From UBA1573 sp034005165 (GTDB lineage: Bacteria; Pseudomonadota; Alphaproteobacteria; Micavibrionales; Micavibrionaceae): a stretch of 64,000 nucleotides of DNA. Shown piece by piece: positions 51,009 to 58,430 of the stretch; the first letter of the stretch is position 1; every line of letters starts with the position of its first letter. The stretch spans positions 558,001 through 622,000 of the forward strand of contig JAVEVE010000001.1 of the NCBI GenBank assembly GCA_034005165.1. The letters are read 5' to 3'. A program made the position numbers and the translations under genes. Under the pieces are notes generated by a model. The model ran no database searches. It worked only from the letters and a program-made list of their open reading frames with translations, and was not told where the DNA came from.

Positions 51009-51913
51009 TTTGCAGTTTCTACCAAGTGAGCACAAAGCTCGGTGAATGAAGTTCCATTATAGACGACCTGAGATGGTCCGATTGACTGGGGCGTAAGTCC
51101 CGGCTGGGTATTGATCTCCAGAAAGCAAAGGCCTAAAACTCCTTTAGTATCATCAAACCGGAAATCACAGCGGGCCAACCCCTGACAGCCGCACACTTTA
51201 TACACGGATTCGGCATATTCCAAGGCCTTATTATAAACATCCTCGGGAATTTTTGCGGGTAAGACCAATTCTGTGCGCAGATCCTTATATTTGGCGTCAT
51301 AATCAAAGAAGCCGCCTTGCGCGATAATTTCTGTAACGGCCTGAGCCTTCCCGTCAAGAACCGCAACAGTCAATTCTTTTCCGGGAATATATTGCTCGAC
51401 CAACGCCTCATCACCGAAATGCCATTCAGGAAAATCAATCGGCGCGGAATTACTCTGCTCGCGCACAATCTTGACCCCGACACTAGAACCTTCCTGAACA
51501 GGCTTTACAACATAAGGAGCTGGCATCACAGTCCCTGACAGAATATCAGAAACTTTGGCAACACATCCCTTGGCAACAGGAACACCGACAGAAGCGGCGA
51601 CAACACGCGACATTGCCTTATTCATTCCGATAGCCGACGCCATCAATCCTGAATGAGTATAAGGAATGCCAAGCATTTCCAGAACTCCTTGGATAATCCC
51701 GTCTTCGCCGCCACGACCATGCAAATTATTAAAGATAGCATCAGGGCGCGGTGTTAAAGCCTCGACCAAAGCAGGAAGATTCTTGCGCACGTCAATTACA
51801 CGCACATCATATCCGCCATCACGCAACGCTTGTTCAACCAACTTCCCTTTTTCAAGGGAAACTTCCCGTTCGGCGGACCACCCGCCCACAAGCAATGCAA
51901 CTGATTTGGCCAT
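50942..51913 (-). CDS. ddl: D-alanine--D-alanine ligase
   Basis: Makes the D-Ala-D-Ala dipeptide for peptidoglycan. The 323-residue ATP-grasp enzyme has VALLVGGWSAEREVSLEKG (about 5-23), FNNLHGRGGEDGIIQG and PYVVKPVQEGSSVGV. LARCDFRFDD, EINTQPGLTPQSI and the omega loop complete it. All catalytic features are present. It heads the ddl-ftsQ-ftsA-ftsZ operon. The usual upstream mur genes (murB, murC) are missing from this place, so the division cluster is partial. Confidence 0.96.
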   Translation of the reverse strand: MAKSVALLVGGWSAEREVSLEKGKLVEQALRDGGYDVRVIDVRKNLPALVEALTPRPDAIFNNLHGRGGEDGIIQGVLEMLGIPYTHSGLMASAIGMNKAMSRVVAASVGVPVAKGCVAKVSDILSGTVMPAPYVVKPVQEGSSVGVKIVREQSNSAPIDFPEWHFGDEALVEQYIPGKELTVAVLDGKAQAVTEIIAQGGFFDYDAKYKDLRTELVLPAKIPEDVYNKALEYAESVYKVCGCQGLARCDFRFDDTKGVLGLCFLEINTQPGLTPQSIGPSQVVYNGTSFTELCAHLVETAKCLDPVPAEIPSSTDAPDKKRA

Positions 51914-52141
51914 AAATATCTCCGGAAATGGAATCGAAAAGAGGACTTACCTCAAGTATGCGAAGAGTTCAGGCAAAAAGCCAGTATTTTACTGAAAAAA
52001 ACAACGAAAAATATTTAACATATTATTTTTTTCTTTGATAGTGTCCTCAAAATTATCAACAAAGACACGATTAGTACGATAAAAAAACTGGAGAGGGTTA
52101 ATTCCCTCTTTTTTTGTATGAGATAAAAATAGAAAAATAAT
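51914..52141. other. Intergenic region between ddl and the Fur-box gene
   Basis: This stretch is AT-rich and non-coding. Its right part contains a terminator hairpin and then the paired Fur-like sites listed separately. The left part (51914-52050) shows no gene, tRNA or repeat. Confidence 0.5.
52092..52115 (+). terminator. Rho-independent terminator-like hairpin
   Basis: AGAGGG (52092-52097) pairs with CCCTCT (52104-52109) across TTAATT and is followed by six to seven T. No gene precedes it on the plus strand, so it may end an unrecognised short RNA that begins around 52040 or insulate the iron-regulated gene from upstream transcription. Confidence 0.65.
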
Positions 52142-52179
52142 TGAGAATCGTTCTTAATTGCAATTGACAATCATTCTCA
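52142..52179 (+). promoter_or_regulatory. Two Fur-type operator sites
   Basis: TGAGAATCGTTCTTA (52142-52156) and TGACAATCATTCTCA (52165-52179) both fit the 7-1-7 inverted pattern TGATAAT-N-ATTATCA of iron-responsive Fur boxes, with one to two mismatches between arms and a 23-bp phase. A GATAAT (-10-like, 52184-52189) follows. Binding here would cover the promoter. Fur family membership (Fur versus Irr-type) cannot be told from the site. Confidence 0.7.
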
Positions 52180-52231
52180 TCTGGATAATGATCTCCTCAT
52201 TGAGTAACACACAACCATTCAAGAGGGAAAA

Positions 52232-52447
52232 ATGACCACAAAACCAAACCATTCGCCTGAATTAACCTGCATCAGCTGCGAAGACCCAGGCATGAGCGAA
52301 GGCGCTCGCATCACATCTGAATTTGCAGCCAAGGCTCTCCTGAACATAGACGAACCATCAGAAACGCCTGACCGACTTCCTACGCCTCACCCTCAACAAC
52401 AAACGGCCCGCCCCTGCGACAACACAAGAGCCTGCTATTGCTGTTAA
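52232..52447 (+). CDS. Iron-regulated cysteine-rich small protein
   Basis: A 71-residue peptide, AGAGGG eight nt before the ATG. Cysteines are C13 and C16 (LTCISCEDPG) at the N-terminus and C62, C68, C70 and C71 (CDNTRACYCC) at the very C-terminus. The middle is proline- and glutamine-rich and probably disordered. There is no signal peptide or membrane segment. The double Fur box upstream indicates induction by iron limitation. A metal-binding peptide, a small [Fe-S] carrier or a modified peptide precursor are all possible, and no family is recognised. Confidence 0.65.
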   Translation: MTTKPNHSPELTCISCEDPGMSEGARITSEFAAKALLNIDEPSETPDRLPTPHPQQQTARPCDNTRACYCC

Positions 52448-52481
52448 AAGAAACTGATATAAAGCTCAGAAATCAATGGAG

Positions 52482-52505
52482 AGAGAGAGGAGAGTGCCTC
52501 TCTCT
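52482..52505 (+). other. Stem-loop downstream of the cysteine-rich gene
   Basis: AGAGAGAGG (52482-52490) pairs with CCTCTCTCT (52497-52505) around AGAGTG. There is no following T tract, so it looks like a message-stabilising or Rho-associated hairpin rather than a typical terminator. Confidence 0.5.
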
Positions 52506-52538
52506 TAAGCATTATTAAGATCTCACCACAAACTAAAG

Positions 52539-53555
52539 CTATGTCAACATATCACAAAGACGTTGCAAATCCGCGGGCCTCTCGCACGTAAAATGCATTT
52601 CTTCCTCTGTACGGGGATGAATAAAGGAAATTTCAGCAGCATGTAACGCCTGTCGCGGGAACGCCATAACATTGCCGATCACCCCATCATCAAACCCGCC
52701 GCGTTTTAAGATAGATTTGGCTTTTGTAGATTGCGCCCCGTACAACTCATCCCCGATCAAAGGAAATCCGAGATGTTGCATATGAACCCTGATCTGGTGT
52801 GTCCGCCCTGTCTCAAGGCGACACTCCACAAGTGACAAAGCCTCATTATAATTTTCCAACACCATAAAATTGGTCGCTGCCTCTTTGCCATTCCCTTTTA
52901 CAACCGCCATCTTCAAGCGATTACTCGGGTGTCTCCCGATCAACGTCTCAACCCGTCCGCGGTGCGGAAAGGGTACACCATACACCAGCGCATGATACAC
53001 ACGTGACAGTGACCTGTCCTGTAACTGTTCAGATAAATGGTGATGCGCAAAATCATTTTTGGCAACCATCATAAGCCCCGATGTATCCTTGTCCAGACGA
53101 TGTACAATCCCCGGACGCTTCACACCGTTAATGCCCGACAGACTATCACCACAATGAAATAACAAAGCATTGACCAATGTCCCCGTCCCATGCCCCACCG
53201 CTGGATGCACCACCATTCCGACAGGCTTGTTGAGAACAATAACATCCTCATCTTCAAACAAGATCTCGAGCGGTATGTCCTCAGGCGTGGGCAATGCATC
53301 TTCCAGAGGCGGTAAGGACAAGACAATCGTCTCGCCTGCTTTCACCTTTCTGGACGGTGTTGTGCAGGTCACGCCGTCAATCAGACACTCTCCTGCATCG
53401 ATCAAATTCTGTAACCGTGTCCGCGAGAAATCAGGCAACAAAGTGGCAACTGCCTTATCCAGACGTAACCCGTCCTCGGCAAAACCGATAATGGCGTGCA
53501 GCGTGTCAGGCAGCGTGTCAGTTTGAATTTCATCCTGTTCAGGTGATGTGGTCAT
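52539..53555 (-). CDS. rluD: 23S rRNA pseudouridine synthase RluD
   Basis: Makes pseudouridines in helix 69 of 23S rRNA. The 338-residue product starts at ATG 53555, with GGAAG five nt upstream (a TTG 18 nt earlier abuts the previous stop). It has an N-terminal S4 domain (RLDKAVATLLPDFSRTRLQNLIDAG, about 27-51) and the catalytic GIVHRLDKDTSGLMMVAKN with the essential Asp. RTHQIRVHMQHLGFPLIGDELYG completes it. All motifs are intact. It is the second gene after a secreted protein on the same strand, 18 bp downstream. Confidence 0.93.
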   Translation of the reverse strand: MTTSPEQDEIQTDTLPDTLHAIIGFAEDGLRLDKAVATLLPDFSRTRLQNLIDAGECLIDGVTCTTPSRKVKAGETIVLSLPPLEDALPTPEDIPLEILFEDEDVIVLNKPVGMVVHPAVGHGTGTLVNALLFHCGDSLSGINGVKRPGIVHRLDKDTSGLMMVAKNDFAHHHLSEQLQDRSLSRVYHALVYGVPFPHRGRVETLIGRHPSNRLKMAVVKGNGKEAATNFMVLENYNEALSLVECRLETGRTHQIRVHMQHLGFPLIGDELYGAQSTKAKSILKRGGFDDGVIGNVMAFPRQALHAAEISFIHPRTEEEMHFTCERPADLQRLCDMLT

Positions 53556-53573
53556 GTTTCTTCCAAAGTTCAA

Positions 53574-54944
53574 TCAGGGAAGATCATCCAATAGCTTAGG
53601 CTTCGACGCTGCGCAAGGATTATGATAATCAGGGAGCTTCGGCATCGCCATTATCCAGTTATCATAGGTAATATATTGATCGCGCCCACTCTTTTGCTCT
53701 TCAGCGAACCCTGTCTCTGCAATACCTAAAACAAATCGCTGCCGCTCATCTTCATCCAGTCGGAACGGGATTGTATTCGACCCTTCCATAAATGATTCAT
53801 CGGACAGAAGCGTCCCCTCAGGAGACAACGTAACCAAACGGGCAAAACGGCGCCCGCCGAACGATGTCGGAGCCGCCGCCCATAACGTTTGAACCCGTCC
53901 ATCATCCATAACCAGCATATCAACTGCCGTGTACCCGTATTTTCCGGTCAGGAATTTTTGCCACACAGGATTGCCCAAAGCATCAGTCTTGATAACCCAA
54001 GCCGCCTTATCACCATCTCCGGCAGGAATAGCATCACCAATCGCAATTACACTGCCGTCTTTCAATACTCGTCCCTGCCTCAAAGTCGCATCAAGCCCTC
54101 TGGAAAATGGCCTCTGAAAAACCAGATTCCCGTCTGTCCCTATCTTTAGTAACCATCCGGCATCATTACCTTTTTCAGATGTCACACGCCCAGTCACAAT
54201 CAAAGACCCATCCTCCCCTTTTGAAACAGAGGATGGATTAGTCTGTACGCCAGGAAGATACTCTTTTATAGCGCGCACTTTGCCGTTAGCTTCAATCCAC
54301 ACAACACCGGTTGAGGTCAAATCTTTTTGTGTTGTTTTAATATCCTGCATTTCAGCCAGAACAATTTTCACGCCATTCGACAACGGCACAAAAGAAACAG
54401 GCTTCAAGTGACGATCAGGATCGGAGACCAATTGTTCTTCACGCTTGTCTCCTTTACCGTCAAGATAGAATAAGCCGATAAAATCTTTCTTGTTCCGATT
54501 GAGATGAGCGAGTGTCACAACGCGTGTCTTTTGCAACACACCATCAATCACAGACACCAGCCCGTCAACAGGTACATAAGCCTGTGTCAAAATTTTTCCG
54601 TCCTTGCTGATACGGCCCATTTCAATTTCAATAGGCTGCAACCCTTCATCTTTCAAAAAGGGCTGCCCCTCACCAACAAAGATCACCCCTTCATCTGCAA
54701 CTTTCATCAAGGCACGCGGAATATCAACTCCCTGCACACCAAAAGTCCGCTTCCACACAGCCGCCTGATCGAAGTTCGGCGTCCGCATCGGAACAATTCC
54801 TTCATAAACAATTTTGCAAACATCCTCGCTAGCCTGAGACGAAGCAGAGCCATCTTGAGCTATAGCGATGGACGACACACCAAGCAACAGCGCAAAAACA
54901 CCGCTCATCATAGATATTCTGAAAAATTTATCTTGCACGACCAT
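53574..54944 (-). CDS. Secreted beta-propeller-like protein, unknown function
   Basis: A 456-residue protein when started at ATG 54944 (AGAAGG upstream). The longer frame overlaps the divergent gene. A signal peptide (about 1-28, LLLGVSSIAIAQDG) leads to a mature part built of repeated beta strands. Examples are GVIFVGEGQPF, SLIVTGRVTSEKGND.GWLLKIGTDGN and SVIAIGDAIPAGDGDKAAWVIKTDALGN, the pattern of a six- or seven-blade propeller of delta-60/YVTN-type repeats. Two cysteines (C near 42 and in NPCAAS) may pair. Function is unknown. Confidence 0.7.
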   Translation of the reverse strand: MVVQDKFFRISMMSGVFALLLGVSSIAIAQDGSASSQASEDVCKIVYEGIVPMRTPNFDQAAVWKRTFGVQGVDIPRALMKVADEGVIFVGEGQPFLKDEGLQPIEIEMGRISKDGKILTQAYVPVDGLVSVIDGVLQKTRVVTLAHLNRNKKDFIGLFYLDGKGDKREEQLVSDPDRHLKPVSFVPLSNGVKIVLAEMQDIKTTQKDLTSTGVVWIEANGKVRAIKEYLPGVQTNPSSVSKGEDGSLIVTGRVTSEKGNDAGWLLKIGTDGNLVFQRPFSRGLDATLRQGRVLKDGSVIAIGDAIPAGDGDKAAWVIKTDALGNPVWQKFLTGKYGYTAVDMLVMDDGRVQTLWAAAPTSFGGRRFARLVTLSPEGTLLSDESFMEGSNTIPFRLDEDERQRFVLGIAETGFAEEQKSGRDQYITYDNWIMAMPKLPDYHNPCAASKPKLLDDLP

Positions 54945-55007
54945 CAAAAACCTTCTTATATCCCCCAAGCAACATACAGAATACCTGAACATAGAGAATA
55001 CGACCAC

Positions 55008-56054
55008 ATGAAAATCCTGATTATTTCCGATGCGTGGGAACCGCAACTCAACGGAGTTGTCAGAACATATCAAAACATTATTCCCGAACTCGAAGCATTA
55101 GGACATACGGTTAAAATTTTAGGCCCGCGCGACTTCCCCTATCGCACGCCACCGATCAATCACGATGTCGAACTTGCCCTCTTCCCCGGAAGAACAATTG
55201 AAGAAACACTCGACAGTTTTGAGCCGGACCGCGTGCATATTGCTGTGGAAGGCCCAATCGGTTGGTCAGCCCGAAATATTTGTTTGAAACGCGGCATAAA
55301 ATTTTCAACTTGCTTCCACTCAAACTTTGCAGATTTCTTTGTTGCAAAATTAGGAGGCCGTTTTAATGCACTTGCCAATGTCCTATCAAAAAAGTCATTC
55401 GATGTTTTAAGAAATTTTCACGAAGCCTCAAGTGGTATCTTCGTAGCCTCCAAAGCATTGGAAGAAGAACTGGTCTCACACGGATTTAAAGGCCCGTTTC
55501 TGCCGATGACCCGTGGTGCTAAGGCTGAATTTTTTCACACCGGCCCTGCCACAAAATTTGAAGGACTTCCTCGCCCGATCATCCTGAGCGTCGGACGCGC
55601 TTCACAAGAAAAAAATTATGACGTCTTTTTATCTACCGAATGCAATGGCACAAAGGTCGTAATAGGTGAAGGCCCCTATCTGGAGACTTTGAAGAAAAAA
55701 TATCCGGATGCTGTGTTCTTGGGACGCCGCGAAAAAGAAGAATTGGGAGAATATTTCAGATCAGCAGATATCTTCGCCTTCCCGAGTGAGTTTGATACAT
55801 TCGGCATCGTTCAGGTCGAAGCCCTGATTTCAGGCATTCCGGTCGCAGCCCTTGACTCCTACGCCGCAAAATCGGTCCTGACAGACCCACAGTTTGGAAG
55901 TTATGACAAAGATTTCAGGGTAGCTATCCTCCAAGCCGCAGATTGTATAGGCGATCAATCCACACGTGAAGAGCGTAGCAAAAAAGCCAGGGATCAATAT
56001 TCTTGGGGGAAAGCTGCAAAACAGTTCTTGGCCTTTGATCCGAGTCTTGTGTAA
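55008..56054 (+). CDS. GT4-family glycosyltransferase
   Basis: A 348-residue enzyme from ATG 55008. The upstream open frame is antisense to the secreted gene and is discarded. The N-lobe has SDAWEPQLNGVVRTYQNI and HTVKILGPRDFPYRTPP; the C-lobe has RPIILSVGRASQEKNYDVFL, VVIGEGPYLETLKKKYPDAVFLGRRE and FAFPSEFDTFGIVQVEALISGIPV. This is the GT-B nucleotide-sugar site of GT4 alpha-glycosyltransferases (alpha-mannosyl, or sulfoquinovosyl/glucuronosyl lipid types). The sugar and acceptor are not determinable. cpdR follows at 8 bp. Confidence 0.85.
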   Translation: MKILIISDAWEPQLNGVVRTYQNIIPELEALGHTVKILGPRDFPYRTPPINHDVELALFPGRTIEETLDSFEPDRVHIAVEGPIGWSARNICLKRGIKFSTCFHSNFADFFVAKLGGRFNALANVLSKKSFDVLRNFHEASSGIFVASKALEEELVSHGFKGPFLPMTRGAKAEFFHTGPATKFEGLPRPIILSVGRASQEKNYDVFLSTECNGTKVVIGEGPYLETLKKKYPDAVFLGRREKEELGEYFRSADIFAFPSEFDTFGIVQVEALISGIPVAALDSYAAKSVLTDPQFGSYDKDFRVAILQAADCIGDQSTREERSKKARDQYSWGKAAKQFLAFDPSLV

Positions 56055-56062
56055 AAAGGCCC

Positions 56063-56452
56063 ATGGCTCACATATTAATTGCAGAAGATGACTCGTCGAT
56101 GCGCCAATTCTTAACGATGGCGCTCGAGAAAGCTGGACACCACGTCACAAGCTGCGCTGACGGCTTGGCAGCCTTTTACGCTGTTGAGGCGATTGGCGAA
56201 ACCATTGACCTGCTTTTGGCAGACATTGTGATGCCCGGCATGGACGGAATCGAACTCTCCCAAAAAGCCAACCGCATGCACCCGAATATGAAAGTCCTTT
56301 TTATCACAGGATTTTCAGCCGTAGCCATGGATAAAGGCGCGCAAAACAATGAAAATACACGCGTCCTGTCAAAACCATTTCATTTGAATGATCTGGTAGC
56401 ACAGATCACAGAAATTGTAGGAAATCCAGCAGAGACAAAAACTTCAGAATAG
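56063..56452 (+). CDS. cpdR: CpdR-type response regulator
   Basis: A 129-residue lone receiver domain. E8, D9 and D10, the phospho-acceptor D54 in LLADIVMPGMDGIEL, T82 in FITGFSA and K104 in VLSKPFHLNDL are all in place. Sequence and size match CpdR, which in Caulobacter directs ClpXP to degrade cell-cycle proteins when unphosphorylated. No ccrA/chpT gene is adjacent. The start immediately follows the glycosyltransferase. The role is transferred by family resemblance, not shown here. Confidence 0.85.
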   Translation: MAHILIAEDDSSMRQFLTMALEKAGHHVTSCADGLAAFYAVEAIGETIDLLLADIVMPGMDGIELSQKANRMHPNMKVLFITGFSAVAMDKGAQNNENTRVLSKPFHLNDLVAQITEIVGNPAETKTSE

Positions 56453-56518
56453 CTCTTGATTTCAGATAAAAATCCCGCTAAAACCACCCCCTGATGAAAA
56501 TCAGTCGAAGTTATTTAC

Positions 56519-56586
56519 TTTTGGACCAGAAGCCAGTGACGAAGCCTAGAAAACCTAGGTGAAGAACGCAGCGACACCGTCCAAAA
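56519..56586. other. Palindromic structured element before tRNA-Val
   Basis: Perfect outer arms TTTTGGAC (56519-56526) and GTCCAAAA (56579-56586) enclose a hairpin CCTAG (56545-56549)/CTAGG (56555-56559) with an AAAAC loop. It is non-coding, lacks a T tract on either strand, and lies 19 bp before the tRNA. It could be a structured RNA, a DNA palindrome or a miniature mobile repeat. Confidence 0.4.
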
Positions 56587-56605
56587 GGAAAGAACGATGA
56601 GTGAA

Positions 56606-56682
56606 GGGCAATTAGCTCAGTTGGTTAGAGCGCTATCTTGACATGGTAGAGGTCACTGGTTCGAATCCAGTATTGCCCACCA
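56606..56682 (+). tRNA. tRNA-Val (anticodon GAC)
   Basis: A 77-nt cloverleaf with encoded CCA: acceptor GGGCAAT/ATTGCCC, D-arm AGCTCAGTTGGTTAGAGC, anticodon stem CTATC/GGTAG with loop TTGACAT (GAC), and T-arm GGTTCGAATCC. Confidence 0.97.
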
Positions 56683-56693
56683 TTTACTAAAAA

Positions 56694-56717
56694 GGCCACC
56701 CCGAGGGGTGGTTTTTT
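56694..56717 (+). terminator. Rho-independent terminator after tRNA-Val
   Basis: CCACCC (56696-56701) pairs with GGGTGG (56706-56711) around CGAG, followed by six T. It ends the tRNA transcript. Confidence 0.9.
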
Positions 56718-56734
56718 GTTGGGAAAAAAACCCC

Positions 56735-56786
56735 GTGACGTGGAGAAAATATAGTTTTATACTATAACATATCGGGCACCCGATAT
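56735..56786 (+). promoter_or_regulatory. Promoter with 18-bp palindromic operator candidate
   Basis: GTGACG (56735-56740) and TATACT (56758-56763) lie 17 bp apart. Directly at the expected start of transcription is ATATCGGG/CCCGATAT (56769-56786), a perfect 8-bp inverted repeat with a 2-nt centre. A repressor site for the following two genes is the simplest reading. Confidence 0.55.
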
Positions 56787-56821
56787 ATTCAAGAAAACAC
56801 CCCACCTTACGGATTTTCCAG

Positions 56822-57553
56822 ATGACTGATAAAAAGATGAATTCCAAGAAGCTCCTCGTCCCTCTTTCTTATGCCTGCATGGTTGGCTTGGCTATTTGGG
56901 GAGCAACAGGACTAATCCCGAACGGAATTGCTGGAAATGGAGTTGCGGGTCCCATGGTCAAAATGGACTATATGGGCATTGAACCGGCATCTGGACAGGA
57001 AAATCTGATGATGGCCCAGATTGACATGGAACCAGAAATTCCTGCCCTCAATGAAGCTGAAATTATAGACACCCCCGCCATTGAAGAACTGGATAAGCCT
57101 TCCTCTGCAACAGAAGCTGAAGAATTGGCACCTTTGCGCATTTCCCCGGACAAACCTGAAATTGTTGAACTGGACCGCGGTGCCGTCAATGTGATTGTTG
57201 GGAGTGAAGAAAATCTGCGCGCTGTTCCTGACACCAACCGCACGATTATTCTGATCCCGAAAAAACCGGGAGCAACATACTTCAAAGCCATGGATGAAGA
57301 AGGCAAAGTCATCATGCAACGCCACGTGATTATTGGCGGACCTAAAAACGAATATATCCGCATTCGTCGCGCCTGCGTAAACGGCACAGAAGGCTGTAAA
57401 GAATTCAGTATGTATTACTGCCCTGATTCCTGTCATGAAGTTGGCGTTGTCCAAGACAAAAAAGCAGCAGAAAAAGATGACTCTGCGCCAAAGGATACAG
57501 TCTCCCCAACAACAAATATTTCGCCTAATTCAGAAGAACCTGTTGTCGAATAA
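56822..57553 (+). CDS. CpaC N-domain-like pilus protein
   Basis: A 243-residue protein. The N-terminus has one hydrophobic stretch (about 11-32). Residues about 111-172 (PEIVELDRGAVNVIVGSEEN ... RTIILIPKKPGATYFKAMDEEGKVI) match the N-terminal domain found in type II/III secretins and in CpaC of Tad pili. The remaining secretin is absent. C-terminal cysteines (CVNGTEGC, CPDSC) may form disulfides in the periplasm. It is 37 bp upstream of the tadD gene and under the palindrome-bearing promoter, so a Tad role is inferred. Confidence 0.7.
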   Translation: MTDKKMNSKKLLVPLSYACMVGLAIWGATGLIPNGIAGNGVAGPMVKMDYMGIEPASGQENLMMAQIDMEPEIPALNEAEIIDTPAIEELDKPSSATEAEELAPLRISPDKPEIVELDRGAVNVIVGSEENLRAVPDTNRTIILIPKKPGATYFKAMDEEGKVIMQRHVIIGGPKNEYIRIRRACVNGTEGCKEFSMYYCPDSCHEVGVVQDKKAAEKDDSAPKDTVSPTTNISPNSEEPVVE

Positions 57554-57590
57554 ACCGAATACTCCCCTAACCTGATAAGGAATACAAATA

Positions 57591-58313
57591 ATGAAGCTCT
57601 TGATCGATAGAAAAACAGTGCTTGCTTTCTCTGCTCTTTGCCTACTCTCCCCAATACTGACAGCTTGCGGAGGAGGATCAACAATGCAAGGCGTTGACAC
57701 GTCCATGCCTCCTGTTAAAAATGCAGAAATTCTTTACGGAGAGAAACACGATAAACTCTCGGTCATTAAAGCGCTACATGAAAAAACACCTGATAACGCA
57801 ATGATTGCGGCGCGCTACGGCAAAGCATTAAGAGAAGCAGGGCAACTAAAATCAGCAAAATCAGTCTTACTGCCTCTGGCAAACAATAAAGACGTTGCGA
57901 CATTGGCAAACACCGAACTCTCGGCTGTCTACCTCTCCCAAGCAGAGTTCGGAAAAGCAGAAGCAGCCGCACGCAAAGCCATCAAAGCTGACAACCGTAA
58001 CTATCGGGCTTGGAGAAACCTCGGAAACGCCCTTGATGCACAAGAAGAATATAAAGAAGGAGAAGAAGCCTTCCGCAAGGCGCTTGACCTCTGGAAGGAC
58101 GATGACAAAGTTCCTGTCATGAACAATCTGGCCCTCAATCTGGCAGCACAAGGTTATACCGATCAAGCGCTTACCATGCTGTATGATGCCCAAAAAATAG
58201 ACCCAAACCGCGTAGAAATCGAACGCAATATCCGGATCATCAGAACCCTGAACGAACCACCGGAATATAAGGGTCTAAAAATTCCAACACCCAGAAATAA
58301 AGTACCGGAATAA
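57591..58313 (+). CDS. tadD: TPR lipoprotein TadD
   Basis: A 240-residue protein. The signal peptide ends at the lipobox LTAC (C25), so it would be anchored to a membrane. Four or five tetratricopeptide repeats cover about 45-215 (for example NAMIAARYGKALREAGQLKSA and YRAWRNLGNALDAQEEYKEGEEAF). TadD is the pilotin-like TPR lipoprotein of the Tad secretion machinery. It precedes a terminator, and TadC/TadB/CpaF lie 3 kb further on the other strand. Generic TPR lipoprotein is the alternative. Confidence 0.8.
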   Translation: MKLLIDRKTVLAFSALCLLSPILTACGGGSTMQGVDTSMPPVKNAEILYGEKHDKLSVIKALHEKTPDNAMIAARYGKALREAGQLKSAKSVLLPLANNKDVATLANTELSAVYLSQAEFGKAEAAARKAIKADNRNYRAWRNLGNALDAQEEYKEGEEAFRKALDLWKDDDKVPVMNNLALNLAAQGYTDQALTMLYDAQKIDPNRVEIERNIRIIRTLNEPPEYKGLKIPTPRNKVPE

Positions 58314-58332
58314 ACAAATTCCCGAACAAATC

Positions 58333-58357
58333 ATCCCCTCTTTCGAGGGGATTTTTT
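58333..58357 (+). terminator. Rho-independent terminator
   Basis: TCCCCTC (58334-58340) pairs with GAGGGGA (58345-58351) around TTTC, followed by six to seven T. It closes the tadD transcription unit. Confidence 0.9.
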
Positions 58358-58430
58358 TGTTTTTAGATTGACCTTTCTGCAGATATTCCCTATCGAAAGA
58401 GAAATCAAACAGCCATTTTGCGAGAAAATC

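Noticed and set aside
52482..52505. AGAGAGAGG/CCTCTCTCT hairpin as an intrinsic terminator
   Set aside because: No T tract follows on either strand at the correct position, so it is listed only as a stem-loop.
54504..55007. Long N-terminal extension of the glycosyltransferase
   Set aside because: It runs antisense to the secreted-protein gene; the family N-terminus begins at ATG 55008.
56560..56574. TGAAGAACGCAGCGA, identical to a stretch of eukaryotic 5.8S rRNA
   Set aside because: Only 15 nt match and no other rRNA structure or sequence surrounds it. Coincidence is the best explanation.
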